Origin: a virus
Reading direction: 5' to 3' (one strand)
Length of the DNA: 52,490 bases
IMG/VR virus record: IMGVR_UViG_3300025655_000050
Location: 1 to 52,490 of that record
Part shown: in pieces, positions 32,713 through 39,331 of the stretch
Position numbering within the stretch: position 1 is the stretch's first letter
Layout: the number at the start of each line of letters is the position of its first letter
Made by a program: the position numbers and the translations under genes
Notes under the pieces: model-generated
What the model saw: only the letters and a program-made list of their open reading frames with translations
The model's database searches: none
Told to the model about the DNA's origin: nothing

Positions 32713-32808
32713 ATGAATGACATAAGAGCAGGCATTCTATTTAGAAGAGCAGCAGAGATATTATCAACAACAAATAAAAATGCGTTAGTGAAATTAATCA
32801 CAAGATAA
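32713..32808 (+). CDS. Mini-protein, 31 residues
   Basis: ATG at 32713 (MNDIRAGILFRRAAEILSTT, then KLITR) ends immediately before the next ATG (TAAATG). A 12-codon frame (32682-32720) precedes it and may be part of a coupling arrangement. Amphipathic helix with a basic end. Confidence 0.35.
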   Translation: MNDIRAGILFRRAAEILSTTNKNALVKLITR

Positions 32809-33039
32809 ATGAAATATGCCGTAGGAGACTATATAGAAACAAAGTATTTCTGGCCTGGCTCCCACGGCAAAAGTGAATATAAACGTGGGCAAGTCACAAA
32901 AATAACAAAAGACCATTATCATATTGATTTCTCTGATGGATACAATCCAAAGAGATTAGGTATAAAAATGGTTGAGAGATTATCAAGGAAATTTGATCCA
33001 GGATCAGGATCACCAAGAAAATTTAAATTTCTAACCTAG
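32809..33039 (+). CDS. Small barrel protein, KOW/Tudor-like
   Basis: 76 residues. GDYIETKYFW, KRGQVTKITKDHYHIDFSDG and GIKMVERLSRKF outline a compact five-strand barrel, as in small RNA/DNA-binding KOW modules. It ends just before the large structured RNA region. The interrupted gene on the other side of that region (33612) starts in the same style. Confidence 0.5.
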   Translation: MKYAVGDYIETKYFWPGSHGKSEYKRGQVTKITKDHYHIDFSDGYNPKRLGIKMVERLSRKFDPGSGSPRKFKFLT

Positions 33040-33593
33040 CTTCACTATGCGTCTTATGAGAACAGCTTGTTGTGCTTGCACTTAAAAGCTAGGAAGTTCT
33101 AAGCTTGTAAATGAAGATCCATGACACACGTCAATAAAGATTTGAATCTAATGAGATGGGTACATTAGAACAAGCAAGTATAATTATTTACGTCACTATC
33201 ACACAGCTTTTCAGTTCTTGAACAAAGAAAGCCCTGGTTGGAAGGAAACCTAGGGCCCTTGAGATAGCCACTTATAGAGCATTAATGTTACAGTGGGTTC
33301 GCGCTAACCTTACCGCAGATAGGTACTTAGTTTGGTTCATAGTGACGTAAATATTATAAACTACTGCGTCTCCTGCCCTTGGCAGTTACACTATTGTTAA
33401 GTGGGATAATGTTGGCGTAGGAATTAACTTCACCGCAACGTGGTGAAAAAGGAAAGGCCGCTATGTTAGCAATATTATAGTTTGTATAGAAGTAATTGAT
33501 CAGATGAAAATACAAAGGAAGTTTATTGTGAGAAGCCGATCACGCTGAGCTGATAACTCAGAGATTGCAGGTTCGACTCCTGTCGTTGCTACT
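33035..33593 (+). ncRNA. Candidate large ornate non-coding RNA with tRNA-like 3' end
   Basis: About 560 bases without a usable frame but full of helices. CCTAGCTT/AAGCTAGG (33035-33042 with 33086-33093); CTAATG/CATTAG (33148 with 33163); a 14-bp perfect helix ATTTACGTCACTAT/ATAGTGACGTAAAT (33186-33199 with 33339-33352) enclosing GCCCTGGTT/AACCTAGGGC (33231-33256) and CCACT/AGTGG (33268 with 33292). Beyond it lie CTGCC/GGCAG (33373-33385) and TTCACC/GGTGAA (33429-33447). The element ends in a tRNA-Ile-like fold. Size, phage setting and tRNA linkage recall GOLLD and ROOL RNAs. I cannot confirm family membership from memory. Its first bases overlap the 32809 gene. Confidence 0.6.
33519..33591 (+). 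tRNA. tRNA-Ile(GAU)-like, acceptor stem broken
   Basis: Spacing is canonical: D-stem GTGA/TCAC, anticodon stem CTGAG/CTCAG with loop CTGATAA (GAT at 33552-33554), 5-nt variable region, T-stem GCAGG/CCTGT with loop TTCGACT. The 3' acceptor strand CGTTGCT finds no partner directly upstream (AAGTTTA). A partial partner, TAGCAAT, lies 50 nt further up at about 33467. This is either a tRNA relic or the 3' domain of the large RNA. Confidence 0.5.
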
Positions 33594-33611
33594 AATTTTA
33601 TATACATAAAC

Positions 33612-33869
33612 ATGAATAATAAATTTAAAATAGGAGATCATGTTAAATTAGACTATTAATTAGATTCAGTTATTAACTATATATCTAGAGATCATTTACT
33701 TCTTATAACTAAGATTAACTATGAAGAAGAAACATGTGAAATGATATTAGTTAATGGAACAATTACAGTTAATTCAAAGAAACTAAAAATCAAACATAAA
33801 TTCGGAACAACAGATATAAAGTTATTAAAGAAAGTAGATATTTACGAGAGAAGAAAACTAAAAATTTAA
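33612..33869 (+). pseudogene. Small barrel-protein gene interrupted by an in-frame TAA
   Basis: ATG at 33612 reads MNNKFKIGDHVKLDY, then TAA at 33657-33659. The same frame continues without shift for 69 codons (LDSVINYISRDHLLLITKIN ... DIYERRKLKI) to 33869. A single base change would restore an 85-residue KOW-like protein. The end matches the ERRKLDL end of the 30856 gene. No restart codon is obvious after the stop. Confidence 0.65.
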
Positions 33870-33882
33870 AACCAATAAAACT

Positions 33883-34026
33883 ATGGTAAAACATGAATAC
33901 AATGTAATCACTGGATCAAGTTATACTTGTGATGTGATTGGGAGAAAACAATTGATAATCAAAGGCTTTAAGACAGAAAAGAAGCCTAAAAAAACAAAAA
34001 TATGGGAAAAAGCAAAAGTGATGTAG
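33883..34026 (+). CDS. Hypothetical small protein, 47 residues
   Basis: ATG at 33883 (MVKHEYNVITGSSYTCDVIG, then a Lys-rich end). It overlaps the DnaA-like gene by 25 nt, suggesting coupled translation. Beta hairpin plus basic tail. Function unknown. Confidence 0.45.
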   Translation: MVKHEYNVITGSSYTCDVIGRKQLIIKGFKTEKKPKKTKIWEKAKVM

Positions 34027-34532
34027 TGATACAGAGACACTTTCAACAGAAATATAATGTTGATAGAGATCATTCTGTATTGTTATTTAAAAAGAAGAAG
34101 AAGTTACAATATCTTATTAATTCTGTTTCTGATGAAGCAGGAGTAGATATTACTTTGACAAATAGACAAAGAGAATTAGTTTATTTAAGAGCAGTTTATT
34201 TTAGACTTGCAATTGAACTAACTAAATACTCATACTCATCAATTGCTTATCTTGTTAATAGAGATCATGCAACAGTTACACACGCAATGACAAATGTTTG
34301 GGAAGAAATAGAAGCTTATAGACCTGACATATATGATATATATGAAAAGTTAGTGACAGATATGGATGACCAACAATTCGCTGAGTTGAAGGTACTTAGA
34401 GTATCAAGGAAGATGAGAGAAATAGAAAAAACTCTTGATAATGTAAAGAGAGAATTAAATAAAGATTATTTCTCACTTCAACAAAAGTTAGTTAATGTCA
34501 AAAAAGTTGCATACAATGAGGAATTAGATTAA
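34002..34532 (+). CDS. DnaA domain IV-like DNA-binding protein
   Basis: 176 residues. Residues about 52-100 contain TNRQRELVYLRAVYFRLA and VNRDHATVTHAMTNVW, close to the DnaA signature (Arg-Asp-His-Thr-Thr-Val-xx-Ala) that contacts the DnaA box. The AAA+ ATPase and the other DnaA domains are absent. A helical coiled C-terminus follows. It could bind origin boxes on phage or host DNA, acting as an initiator helper, a blocker of host replication, or a transcription regulator. Domain call is strong by eye; role is inference. Confidence 0.8.
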   Translation: MGKSKSDVVIQRHFQQKYNVDRDHSVLLFKKKKKLQYLINSVSDEAGVDITLTNRQRELVYLRAVYFRLAIELTKYSYSSIAYLVNRDHATVTHAMTNVWEEIEAYRPDIYDIYEKLVTDMDDQQFAELKVLRVSRKMREIEKTLDNVKRELNKDYFSLQQKLVNVKKVAYNEELD

Positions 34533-34536
34533 GTTA

Positions 34537-34564
34537 CAATGTATCATCAAAGAATGATACATTG
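34537..34564 (+). other. 11-bp perfect hairpin after the DnaA-like gene
   Basis: CAATGTATCAT and ATGATACATTG with a 6-nt loop, 4 nt after the stop codon. No U-tract follows; instead the mini-tRNA-like element begins 2 nt later. Likely an mRNA 3' end or RNA-processing structure. Confidence 0.6.
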
Positions 34565-34565
34565 A

Positions 34566-34616
34566 GTCACCATGATTCTAGATGTGGTTAGGTTGGTTCG
34601 ATTCCAACATGGTGAC
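34566..34616 (+). ncRNA. 51-nt mini-tRNA-like element
   Basis: An 8-bp acceptor-like stem (GTCACCAT/ATGGTGAC) joined directly to a perfect T-arm (GTTGG, loop TTCGATT, CCAAC). In place of D- and anticodon arms there are only 18 nt, able to form a 3-bp CTA/TAG hairpin. It has the acceptor/T-arm half of a tRNA but no decoding half. A terminator follows at 34654. Confidence 0.55.
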
Positions 34617-34653
34617 CTAAGCAGATGTTTTCTGTTGATTTAGTTGGTTGGTT

Positions 34654-34697
34654 GATGAGGCGGAGTTTTATTTAGACTTGCTCCGTCTCATTTTTTT
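34654..34697 (+). terminator. Rho-independent terminator
   Basis: TGAGGCGGAG and CTCCGTCTCA form a 10-bp stem (one G-U), then seven T. It ends the transcript carrying the DnaA-like gene and the mini-tRNA-like element. Confidence 0.92.
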
Positions 34698-34699
34698 AA

Positions 34700-34771
34700 A
34701 GAAATTAAGTCAGCCGGGAAGACTATAAAAATCACCTCCTGATGAGGCCCGGACGAAATTTGCACGTTAAT
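34700..34771 (+). ncRNA. Small structured RNA with hammerhead-like core words
   Basis: Between two strong terminators. GTC..CCGGG (about 34710-34719) can pair with CCCGGAC (34748-34754). The words CTGATGAG (34739-34746) and CGAAAT (34754-34759) are spaced as in a hammerhead ribozyme core with a very short stem II. Stems I and III cannot be completed convincingly, so self-cleavage is only a possibility. It is followed by its own terminator. Confidence 0.35.
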
Positions 34772-34804
34772 AAAGCCAGTGAAGTACAGTAGCTGGCTTT
34801 TTTT
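34772..34804 (+). terminator. Rho-independent terminator
   Basis: AAAGCCAG and CTGGCTTT form an 8-bp stem followed by TTTTTTT (part of the stem and tail). Second terminator within 150 bp, implying a separate short transcript between the two. Confidence 0.9.
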
Positions 34805-34817
34805 AAAAAACAAAATT

Positions 34818-34952
34818 ATGAATATAAAAGGAATGCTTATTTACTTTGGACTTGTAGTTATAGGTGGTATAATAGTATATTTATATGAAAAGTATGGTCC
34901 AGATGATGATAATAATGAGCCAACTCCTCCTGGATTTAGATGGGGAGATTAA
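34818..34952 (+). CDS. Small membrane protein, 44 residues
   Basis: ATG at 34818. One membrane helix (YFGLVVIGGIIVYLY), then an acidic and Pro-rich tail (DDDNNEPTPPGFRWGD). Function unknown. Confidence 0.5.
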   Translation: MNIKGMLIYFGLVVIGGIIVYLYEKYGPDDDNNEPTPPGFRWGD

Positions 34953-34956
34953 TCTT

Positions 34957-35040
34957 GACTATAACCCTTAGTAGAGAGGCCATAACGCTAGGTGTCATTA
35001 CTTGGAGACGCGAGTTCGAATCCTCGCAGGATAGGTAGTC
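34957..35040 (+). tRNA. tRNA-like element, degenerate
   Basis: 84 nt. Acceptor-like ends GACTA/TAGTC (six pairs if the outer T-A is added). The T-arm is GCGAG/CTCGC, but its loop has eight bases (TTCGAATC) and six extra bases follow before the acceptor. A possible anticodon arm (CTAGG/CTTGG) is mostly G-U. It may be a decayed tRNA or a special fold. No amino acid can be assigned. Confidence 0.4.
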
Positions 35041-35055
35041 AGTAAAAAAAATAAC

Positions 35056-35199
35056 ATGAAAACAATTTATATGAACCATACTCTTAATTGGCTCCATCAA
35101 AAAGGAATCAATATAGAGGTAGATGATAATGTAGAAGTCACTCAGAATGACACATACATAGTAATAGAAGAAGTTAAATCAATAAAAGAAGAAAACTAA
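35056..35199 (+). CDS. Hypothetical small protein, 47 residues
   Basis: ATG at 35056 (MKTIYMNHTLNWLHQKGINI, then an acidic tail). Its stop overlaps the next start (TAATG). Beta/alpha mini-fold, unknown function. Confidence 0.5.
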   Translation: MKTIYMNHTLNWLHQKGINIEVDDNVEVTQNDTYIVIEEVKSIKEEN

Positions 35200-35435
35200 T
35201 GACAGCAATGGAATACGCGTACAAGTTATTACCATTATTAATAATTCTTTTGGCTTATAAATGGCCTAGGATAACATTAATATTGGTATGTATGTTACTC
35301 AAGTGGTGGGTAGCAGCTATTGGAGTCTTGATTGTGTCTATCTTAGCTTTAGTTAAGATAAACGTGAAAAAGATGACAAGAGAGGAATATGAAGAGTATA
35401 TAGCAGAAAAAGAACAAGAAGATGACGATTCTTAA
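35199..35435 (+). CDS. Small membrane protein
   Basis: 78 residues with two membrane segments (LLPLLIILLAYKW and LILVCMLLKWWVAAIGVLIV) and an acidic cytoplasmic tail (EEYEEYIAEKEQEDDD). First of four overlapping genes (14-, 8- and 11-nt overlaps downstream). Possibly a membrane-located accessory factor. Confidence 0.55.
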   Translation: MTAMEYAYKLLPLLIILLAYKWPRITLILVCMLLKWWVAAIGVLIVSILALVKINVKKMTREEYEEYIAEKEQEDDDS

Positions 35436-35670
35436 GAAGAAGGCATTTCATGTTACCATAGACTCGAGGCTTATGAAAGCCCATGAACAGATAAGAAATA
35501 CTATTAGTTGGACATCATCTAATGGTACTCAAAAGCTTTATAAAGAATTAGATGTTAATCATCTAAAGAATATAATAGCTAAGATTGAGCGTGGTGAGCT
35601 AGAAGATAGATTACACCAATTATTCGACTTAAAAAATGAAATAGATTACAGAAACTTAGAAAATGAGTAA
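35422..35670 (+). CDS. Hypothetical helical protein
   Basis: 82 residues, helical (AHEQIRNTISWTSSNGTQKL, VNHLKNIIAKIERGELEDRL). Overlaps both neighbours, so co-translated. Function unknown. Confidence 0.5.
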   Translation: MTILKKKAFHVTIDSRLMKAHEQIRNTISWTSSNGTQKLYKELDVNHLKNIIAKIERGELEDRLHQLFDLKNEIDYRNLENE

Positions 35671-36076
35671 AACAGAAGAAACAGAAGACACACAAGCATT
35701 TAAGGATTTTCAAAAATCTTTAAGTGTAAAAGAATTTGAAACAGTTTTTCGTATATGTAAAGAAAGATACGATAAATTAAGTGAGATTTTAGAAGTCAGG
35801 GAAAAATTTATGAACAAAATACTTGAACAAGTTGAAATGACTAAAGAACAAGTAGAAAATATCCCTGATGAAAAGAAAAAAGACGCATTAAAAGGCGTTA
35901 GCAAACTAATGCATGCATTAGGTAGAAAAGGAGATAGAAAAATGTTTAAAGACTTGCATTCAGATGTAATGGAAGCAAGACATTTAACTGAATTCTTAAA
36001 CAGGTTTAGTCCAGATAGTGATTCATTCGATGAATTAGATTTTTCATTCCTAAAAGACATAGCAAATGAAGTATAA
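35663..36076 (+). CDS. Hypothetical coiled-coil protein
   Basis: 137 residues, charged and helical (FRICKERYDKLSEILEVREK, LEQVEMTKEQVENIPDEKKK), rich in E/K, with a short loop around residue 90. Overlaps the next gene by 11 nt. No family recognised. Confidence 0.5.
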   Translation: MSKTEETEDTQAFKDFQKSLSVKEFETVFRICKERYDKLSEILEVREKFMNKILEQVEMTKEQVENIPDEKKKDALKGVSKLMHALGRKGDRKMFKDLHSDVMEARHLTEFLNRFSPDSDSFDELDFSFLKDIANEV

Positions 36077-36419
36077 ATTATTAGTAACATCAGCATTATT
36101 TTTTACCGTAAGTGGATATTTTTTAGGAACATTATTTAATAATGAGCCTAACACTTCAATAGCAGTTGTTATACTTTCTTTTTTAAATATAGTTTTTATA
36201 ACTTTTATGTTGGTAGCATTCAAAATGCTTAAAAATCAACGTAGTGAAGGATTAAAAGATGGATATAAAGAAGGTATTGATGACATTATGGCTGGAGTAC
36301 ATGAAGAATACGGTGAAGAAGGTACTGATAAAGTTGCAAAAGCATCCAGAAAAATCCTTCAAATAGACGGAAAAGTTACAAATAGAGGAAATAAGGTGCA
36401 TGTTCACATGCATCAGTAA
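36066..36419 (+). CDS. Two-span membrane protein
   Basis: 117 residues with two membrane helices (LLVTSALFFTVSGYFLGTLF and SIAVVILSFLNIVFITFMLV), a Gly/Asp-rich soluble domain (GYKEGIDDIMAGVHEEYGEE) and a His-rich end (NKVHVHMHQ). The last His run could bind metal. Function unknown. Confidence 0.5.
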   Translation: MKYKLLVTSALFFTVSGYFLGTLFNNEPNTSIAVVILSFLNIVFITFMLVAFKMLKNQRSEGLKDGYKEGIDDIMAGVHEEYGEEGTDKVAKASRKILQIDGKVTNRGNKVHVHMHQ

Positions 36420-36427
36420 AGTAGTTA

Positions 36428-36522
36428 TTCCCTTGGATGGCCGGTTATTAGTAGCACTCGATGTGTCACAAACTATGGTGCTAGCGTTAGCTGTTAACAA
36501 GGACAATTGTGACCCAAGGGAA
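36428..36522 (+). ncRNA. Compact RNA with a possible pseudoknot
   Basis: An outer 9-bp stem TTCCCTTGG/CCAAGGGAA (36428-36436 with 36514-36522) encloses stem A TAGCAC/GTGCTA (36452 with 36478). In the loop of stem A, GTCACAA (36465-36471) is complementary to TTGTGAC (36507-36513) beyond stem A. This gives a 7-bp pseudoknot helix stacked under the outer stem. GTTA/TAAC adds a small hairpin. No frame crosses it. Confidence 0.6.
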
Positions 36523-36617
36523 ACTTAACAAAAACTAAATCAAAAGATGATGTATTTTAACTTATTGCCATAAGGCAAGTTAATTACACCTGATAAAGGA
36601 GTAGAATTATTAAATTC

Positions 36618-36641
36618 GGGAGAGGCATTAGAGTCTCTCCC
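36618..36641 (+). other. Hairpin before the 36670 gene
   Basis: GGGAGAG and CTCTCCC, 10-nt loop, 28 nt before the ATG at 36670. No U-tract follows, so a leader or processing hairpin is more likely than a terminator. Confidence 0.4.
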
Positions 36642-36669
36642 ATTAATCTAAAACAAAAACAATAAGAAT

Positions 36670-37287
36670 ATGTTTGGACTATTTAAAAAAGGAAACAACA
36701 ACGGTAAAGGTTCGCAAAAACCCGTATCACCAGAGGGTGAACAAATAAGCAAACCAATTTCAGGAACTGTACAAGGTAAGTTGAGACATGCTCTTGAACT
36801 TATGGCATACGTGCTTGAGAACAACTTGAATAAGAATCAGCATATTCTCACATTTGTGGCAACAGCTGATCCAAATGCTCAAGAAGGAGAATCAGGTATA
36901 GAAAGCATGGATTGTGCTTTCGTAAGAGCTAGTGATGAATCAATTGGTGAGATACTTATGCAAGTAGGTATGCGCGATGACACATTTGCTAAAGCTATGA
37001 TTGCTGTTGCGCAAGCAATACAATTCCATAAACCTCATCTAAAAGATTACGCTGACGATTTAATGGATAAAGTTAGAGAAGGACAGCGTAATGGAGAAAT
37101 ACCTAAAACTTCTAACTTCAAAGGTAGCAATGTAAAAGGTAAAAGAATAGGCCTTAACATTGAAGAGTTTGGAAAGAATATGAAAGGTATTAACATTGAT
37201 GATCTATCTAAAGCATCTGATGAAGAAATTGATGACCTGATAGATGGTCTGATAAATAGCGCAAGAGATGAAGAAGACGAGGATTAG
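36670..37287 (+). CDS. Hypothetical protein of the replication region
   Basis: 205 residues. A Gly/Asn-rich start (GLFKKGNNNGKGSQKP) is followed by a helical domain (GKLRHALELMAYVLENNLNK) and an acidic tail (SDEEIDDLIDGLINSARDEE). It overlaps the SF2 helicase gene by 20 nt, so it may be a helicase partner. No family recognised. Confidence 0.5.
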   Translation: MFGLFKKGNNNGKGSQKPVSPEGEQISKPISGTVQGKLRHALELMAYVLENNLNKNQHILTFVATADPNAQEGESGIESMDCAFVRASDESIGEILMQVGMRDDTFAKAMIAVAQAIQFHKPHLKDYADDLMDKVREGQRNGEIPKTSNFKGSNVKGKRIGLNIEEFGKNMKGINIDDLSKASDEEIDDLIDGLINSARDEEDED

Positions 37288-38524
37288 TACTGAAGAGAGT
37301 AATAGGATAAAATCCGAAATACAATCTCTTGCAGTTCAAATTTCTCAGTCTAATCAACACTTGTGTTTGGAATGGAGTACAGGCGTAGGCAAGTCTCTTG
37401 CATCCATAAGGATAATAGAGGACATTTTAAGTACGCGTAGAAATTCACATGGTCTATTAATATGCAAAGAGTCAACCCATTTGAAAAATTGGGAAGATGA
37501 GTTTGTGAAGCATAAGAAAAAAACAGTTATGAAAAAGGTTTCTATGTTCCTTTACGCTTCTTTACATAAGCACCAGCATCACTCGACGCATCCAGATTTC
37601 ATTATACTGGACGAATGCCACGCATTAACGGATAAAAGAGTATCACTTTTGAAAAGCCTAATTGGCCCTGCAACAAAGGTGATACTTTTATCTGCTACTA
37701 TTCCGATGGACAAGAAGGACCTAATAAAGGGTCTCTTAGGAAATGTGTATAACTATAAAATACCATTATTGAAAGCAATTGACTTAGGTTTGTTGCCAAC
37801 ACCCGAACTTGTAGTTCACAAAATGGGTTTAACACCTACGGGTAATCATGAGTTTCAATTCAAAAAAGCTGGTAAAGGAAAGAAAACTGTCACTTGTAAG
37901 TATAGTGATATGTGGACTGTTCAGAAATCATTACCAAAAGGTACTGGTTTACTTGTTAAATGTAATGAAATTCAGTATTATGAGTTAATCACTAAGCAAA
38001 TGAGTTATTATCAAGATCAATCTCAGACTAATAATTCTTATCAAATACGTCAAGCATGTCGAAATAAATTCTTAAATTTGGGATCCCAAAGAAAAAAGTT
38101 TATTTCTAAAGTAAAAACAGATAAAGCAGCCAGCATTGTTAAGCAATTTAGAGGCTCTCAGAAGAGGTTTATTTGTTTTACTGGTACAATAGAACAATCA
38201 GTAAAGTTAGGCTCCAAAAGTGCTGTTAATTCCAAGAATACAAGGGAAGATAACCAGAACTTAATAGACTGTTTTAATGATGGTTCTTGTAGTGAGTTGT
38301 TTGCTGTTAAAATGCTTCGCGAAGGAATAAACTTATCTAATATAGAGAAAGGAATAATTGTTCAATTGGACAGTACCGTTGGGTCATTCTTTCAAATGTT
38401 TGGTAGGTGTTTAAGACATGAATTTCCAGAGATGCATCTAATTGTGGTGAAAGACACGCAAGACGAGGTGTACTTTGATAATGCAATGCAAGATTTTGAT
38501 AATAAATACGTAACATATGCTTAG
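37268..38524 (+). CDS. SF2 DEAD/DEAH-type helicase
   Basis: 418 residues, compact. Walker A at about 37-43 (STGVGKS), motif II DECH at 115-118 (FIILDECHALTD), motif III SAT at 142-144, and motif VI (QMFGRCLRH) near 380. Both RecA-like lobes are present. These proteins unwind or remodel DNA using ATP, and phage versions act in replication, recombination or transcription. It lacks extra domains. Overlap with the previous gene suggests coupled production. Confidence 0.88.
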   Translation: MKKTRISTEESNRIKSEIQSLAVQISQSNQHLCLEWSTGVGKSLASIRIIEDILSTRRNSHGLLICKESTHLKNWEDEFVKHKKKTVMKKVSMFLYASLHKHQHHSTHPDFIILDECHALTDKRVSLLKSLIGPATKVILLSATIPMDKKDLIKGLLGNVYNYKIPLLKAIDLGLLPTPELVVHKMGLTPTGNHEFQFKKAGKGKKTVTCKYSDMWTVQKSLPKGTGLLVKCNEIQYYELITKQMSYYQDQSQTNNSYQIRQACRNKFLNLGSQRKKFISKVKTDKAASIVKQFRGSQKRFICFTGTIEQSVKLGSKSAVNSKNTREDNQNLIDCFNDGSCSELFAVKMLREGINLSNIEKGIIVQLDSTVGSFFQMFGRCLRHEFPEMHLIVVKDTQDEVYFDNAMQDFDNKYVTYA

Positions 38525-38764
38525 ATGGTGTCAAAACAAGAGAAAACAAGTAATAGGTTCGATAATATTGAACTCGAGTGGGCAATAAGCTTAATGGAAA
38601 AGGAATTTGAGAGAGAATATAGGAATACACCAGACAAAATGGCGAAGTTAATAGCTGAAAACTTTGATGTAATCTGTACTCATTCTCAAATATCTGCTTT
38701 CTTTGGCTTGATTGAGAATTATGAATTAGAAACAAATAAAATAGAGATTTATGGCAATAGCTAA
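38525..38764 (+). CDS. Hypothetical small protein
   Basis: 79 residues, helical (EWAISLMEKEFEREYRNTPD, then MAKLIAENFDVICTHSQISA), directly abutting the helicase stop. Part of the replication operon; the next gene overlaps its stop by 1 nt. Possibly a small regulator. Confidence 0.45.
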   Translation: MVSKQEKTSNRFDNIELEWAISLMEKEFEREYRNTPDKMAKLIAENFDVICTHSQISAFFGLIENYELETNKIEIYGNS

Positions 38765-39318
38765 TGGATGAAATTAAAATACCAATGACATTACTGAAAG
38801 ATGTAGGTTTAACAATCAATGAGTATCTTATACTATACAACCTAGCAAATAATTACTGTATCTCCGAGGAGTTCAGCTATACGCTAGAACAATTGTTAGA
38901 ATTAGAGAAAAAGGGTTTTATTAAACTTACATCTGAAGGTGTGTTTATTAGAGACAAGGCTGAAATATTCTTCTCTGTTAAAAAAGAGAAATTTGAAGAT
39001 TGGCTCGACGCTTATCCAACTAACGTTAAAAAGAAGTTTGGAGGCTCAAGAGCATTAAGTCCAGCAGATCCTGATACCATATTAGGTAAAAGATTGAGGG
39101 CTAAATGGAATAAGATCTTCAAAAAGAATATTGAAGAAGAAGAGAAAGCTATTAAAGTACTTCAGCTACAAGTTAAACAGATGGAAAAAGCTGGTGACTT
39201 AGAATATATGGTTGAAGCAACAAGATGGCTTAATGAAGGTTATCACGAGAAGTACGCGTACTTACTTGATGAAGAATATACAAGAGGTAGTCGTTATGAG
39301 GATGAAGACTATTTATAA
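38764..39318 (+). CDS. Winged-helix-like protein, candidate helicase loader
   Basis: 184 residues. The first 70 (TLLKDVGLTINEYLILYNLA, LLELEKKGFIKLTSEGVFIR) look like a winged helix. A basic patch (KKFGGSRALSPADPD) and helical segments follow (FKKNIEEEEKAIKVLQLQVK). It lies immediately before the DnaB-like helicase, where loaders or initiators are often encoded. The role is inferred from position. Confidence 0.5.
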   Translation: MDEIKIPMTLLKDVGLTINEYLILYNLANNYCISEEFSYTLEQLLELEKKGFIKLTSEGVFIRDKAEIFFSVKKEKFEDWLDAYPTNVKKKFGGSRALSPADPDTILGKRLRAKWNKIFKKNIEEEEKAIKVLQLQVKQMEKAGDLEYMVEATRWLNEGYHEKYAYLLDEEYTRGSRYEDEDYL

Positions 39319-39331
39319 ATGAAGGAGATAT

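Noticed and set aside
33035-33593. tmRNA or a tRNA interrupted by a group I intron
   Set aside because: No tag-peptide frame or tmRNA 5' end, no P/Q/R/S-type intron core, and an anticodon arm is present.
34700-34771. Type II hammerhead ribozyme arrangement
   Set aside because: Too few bases lie between the possible GAA segment and CTGATGA to form stems I and III.
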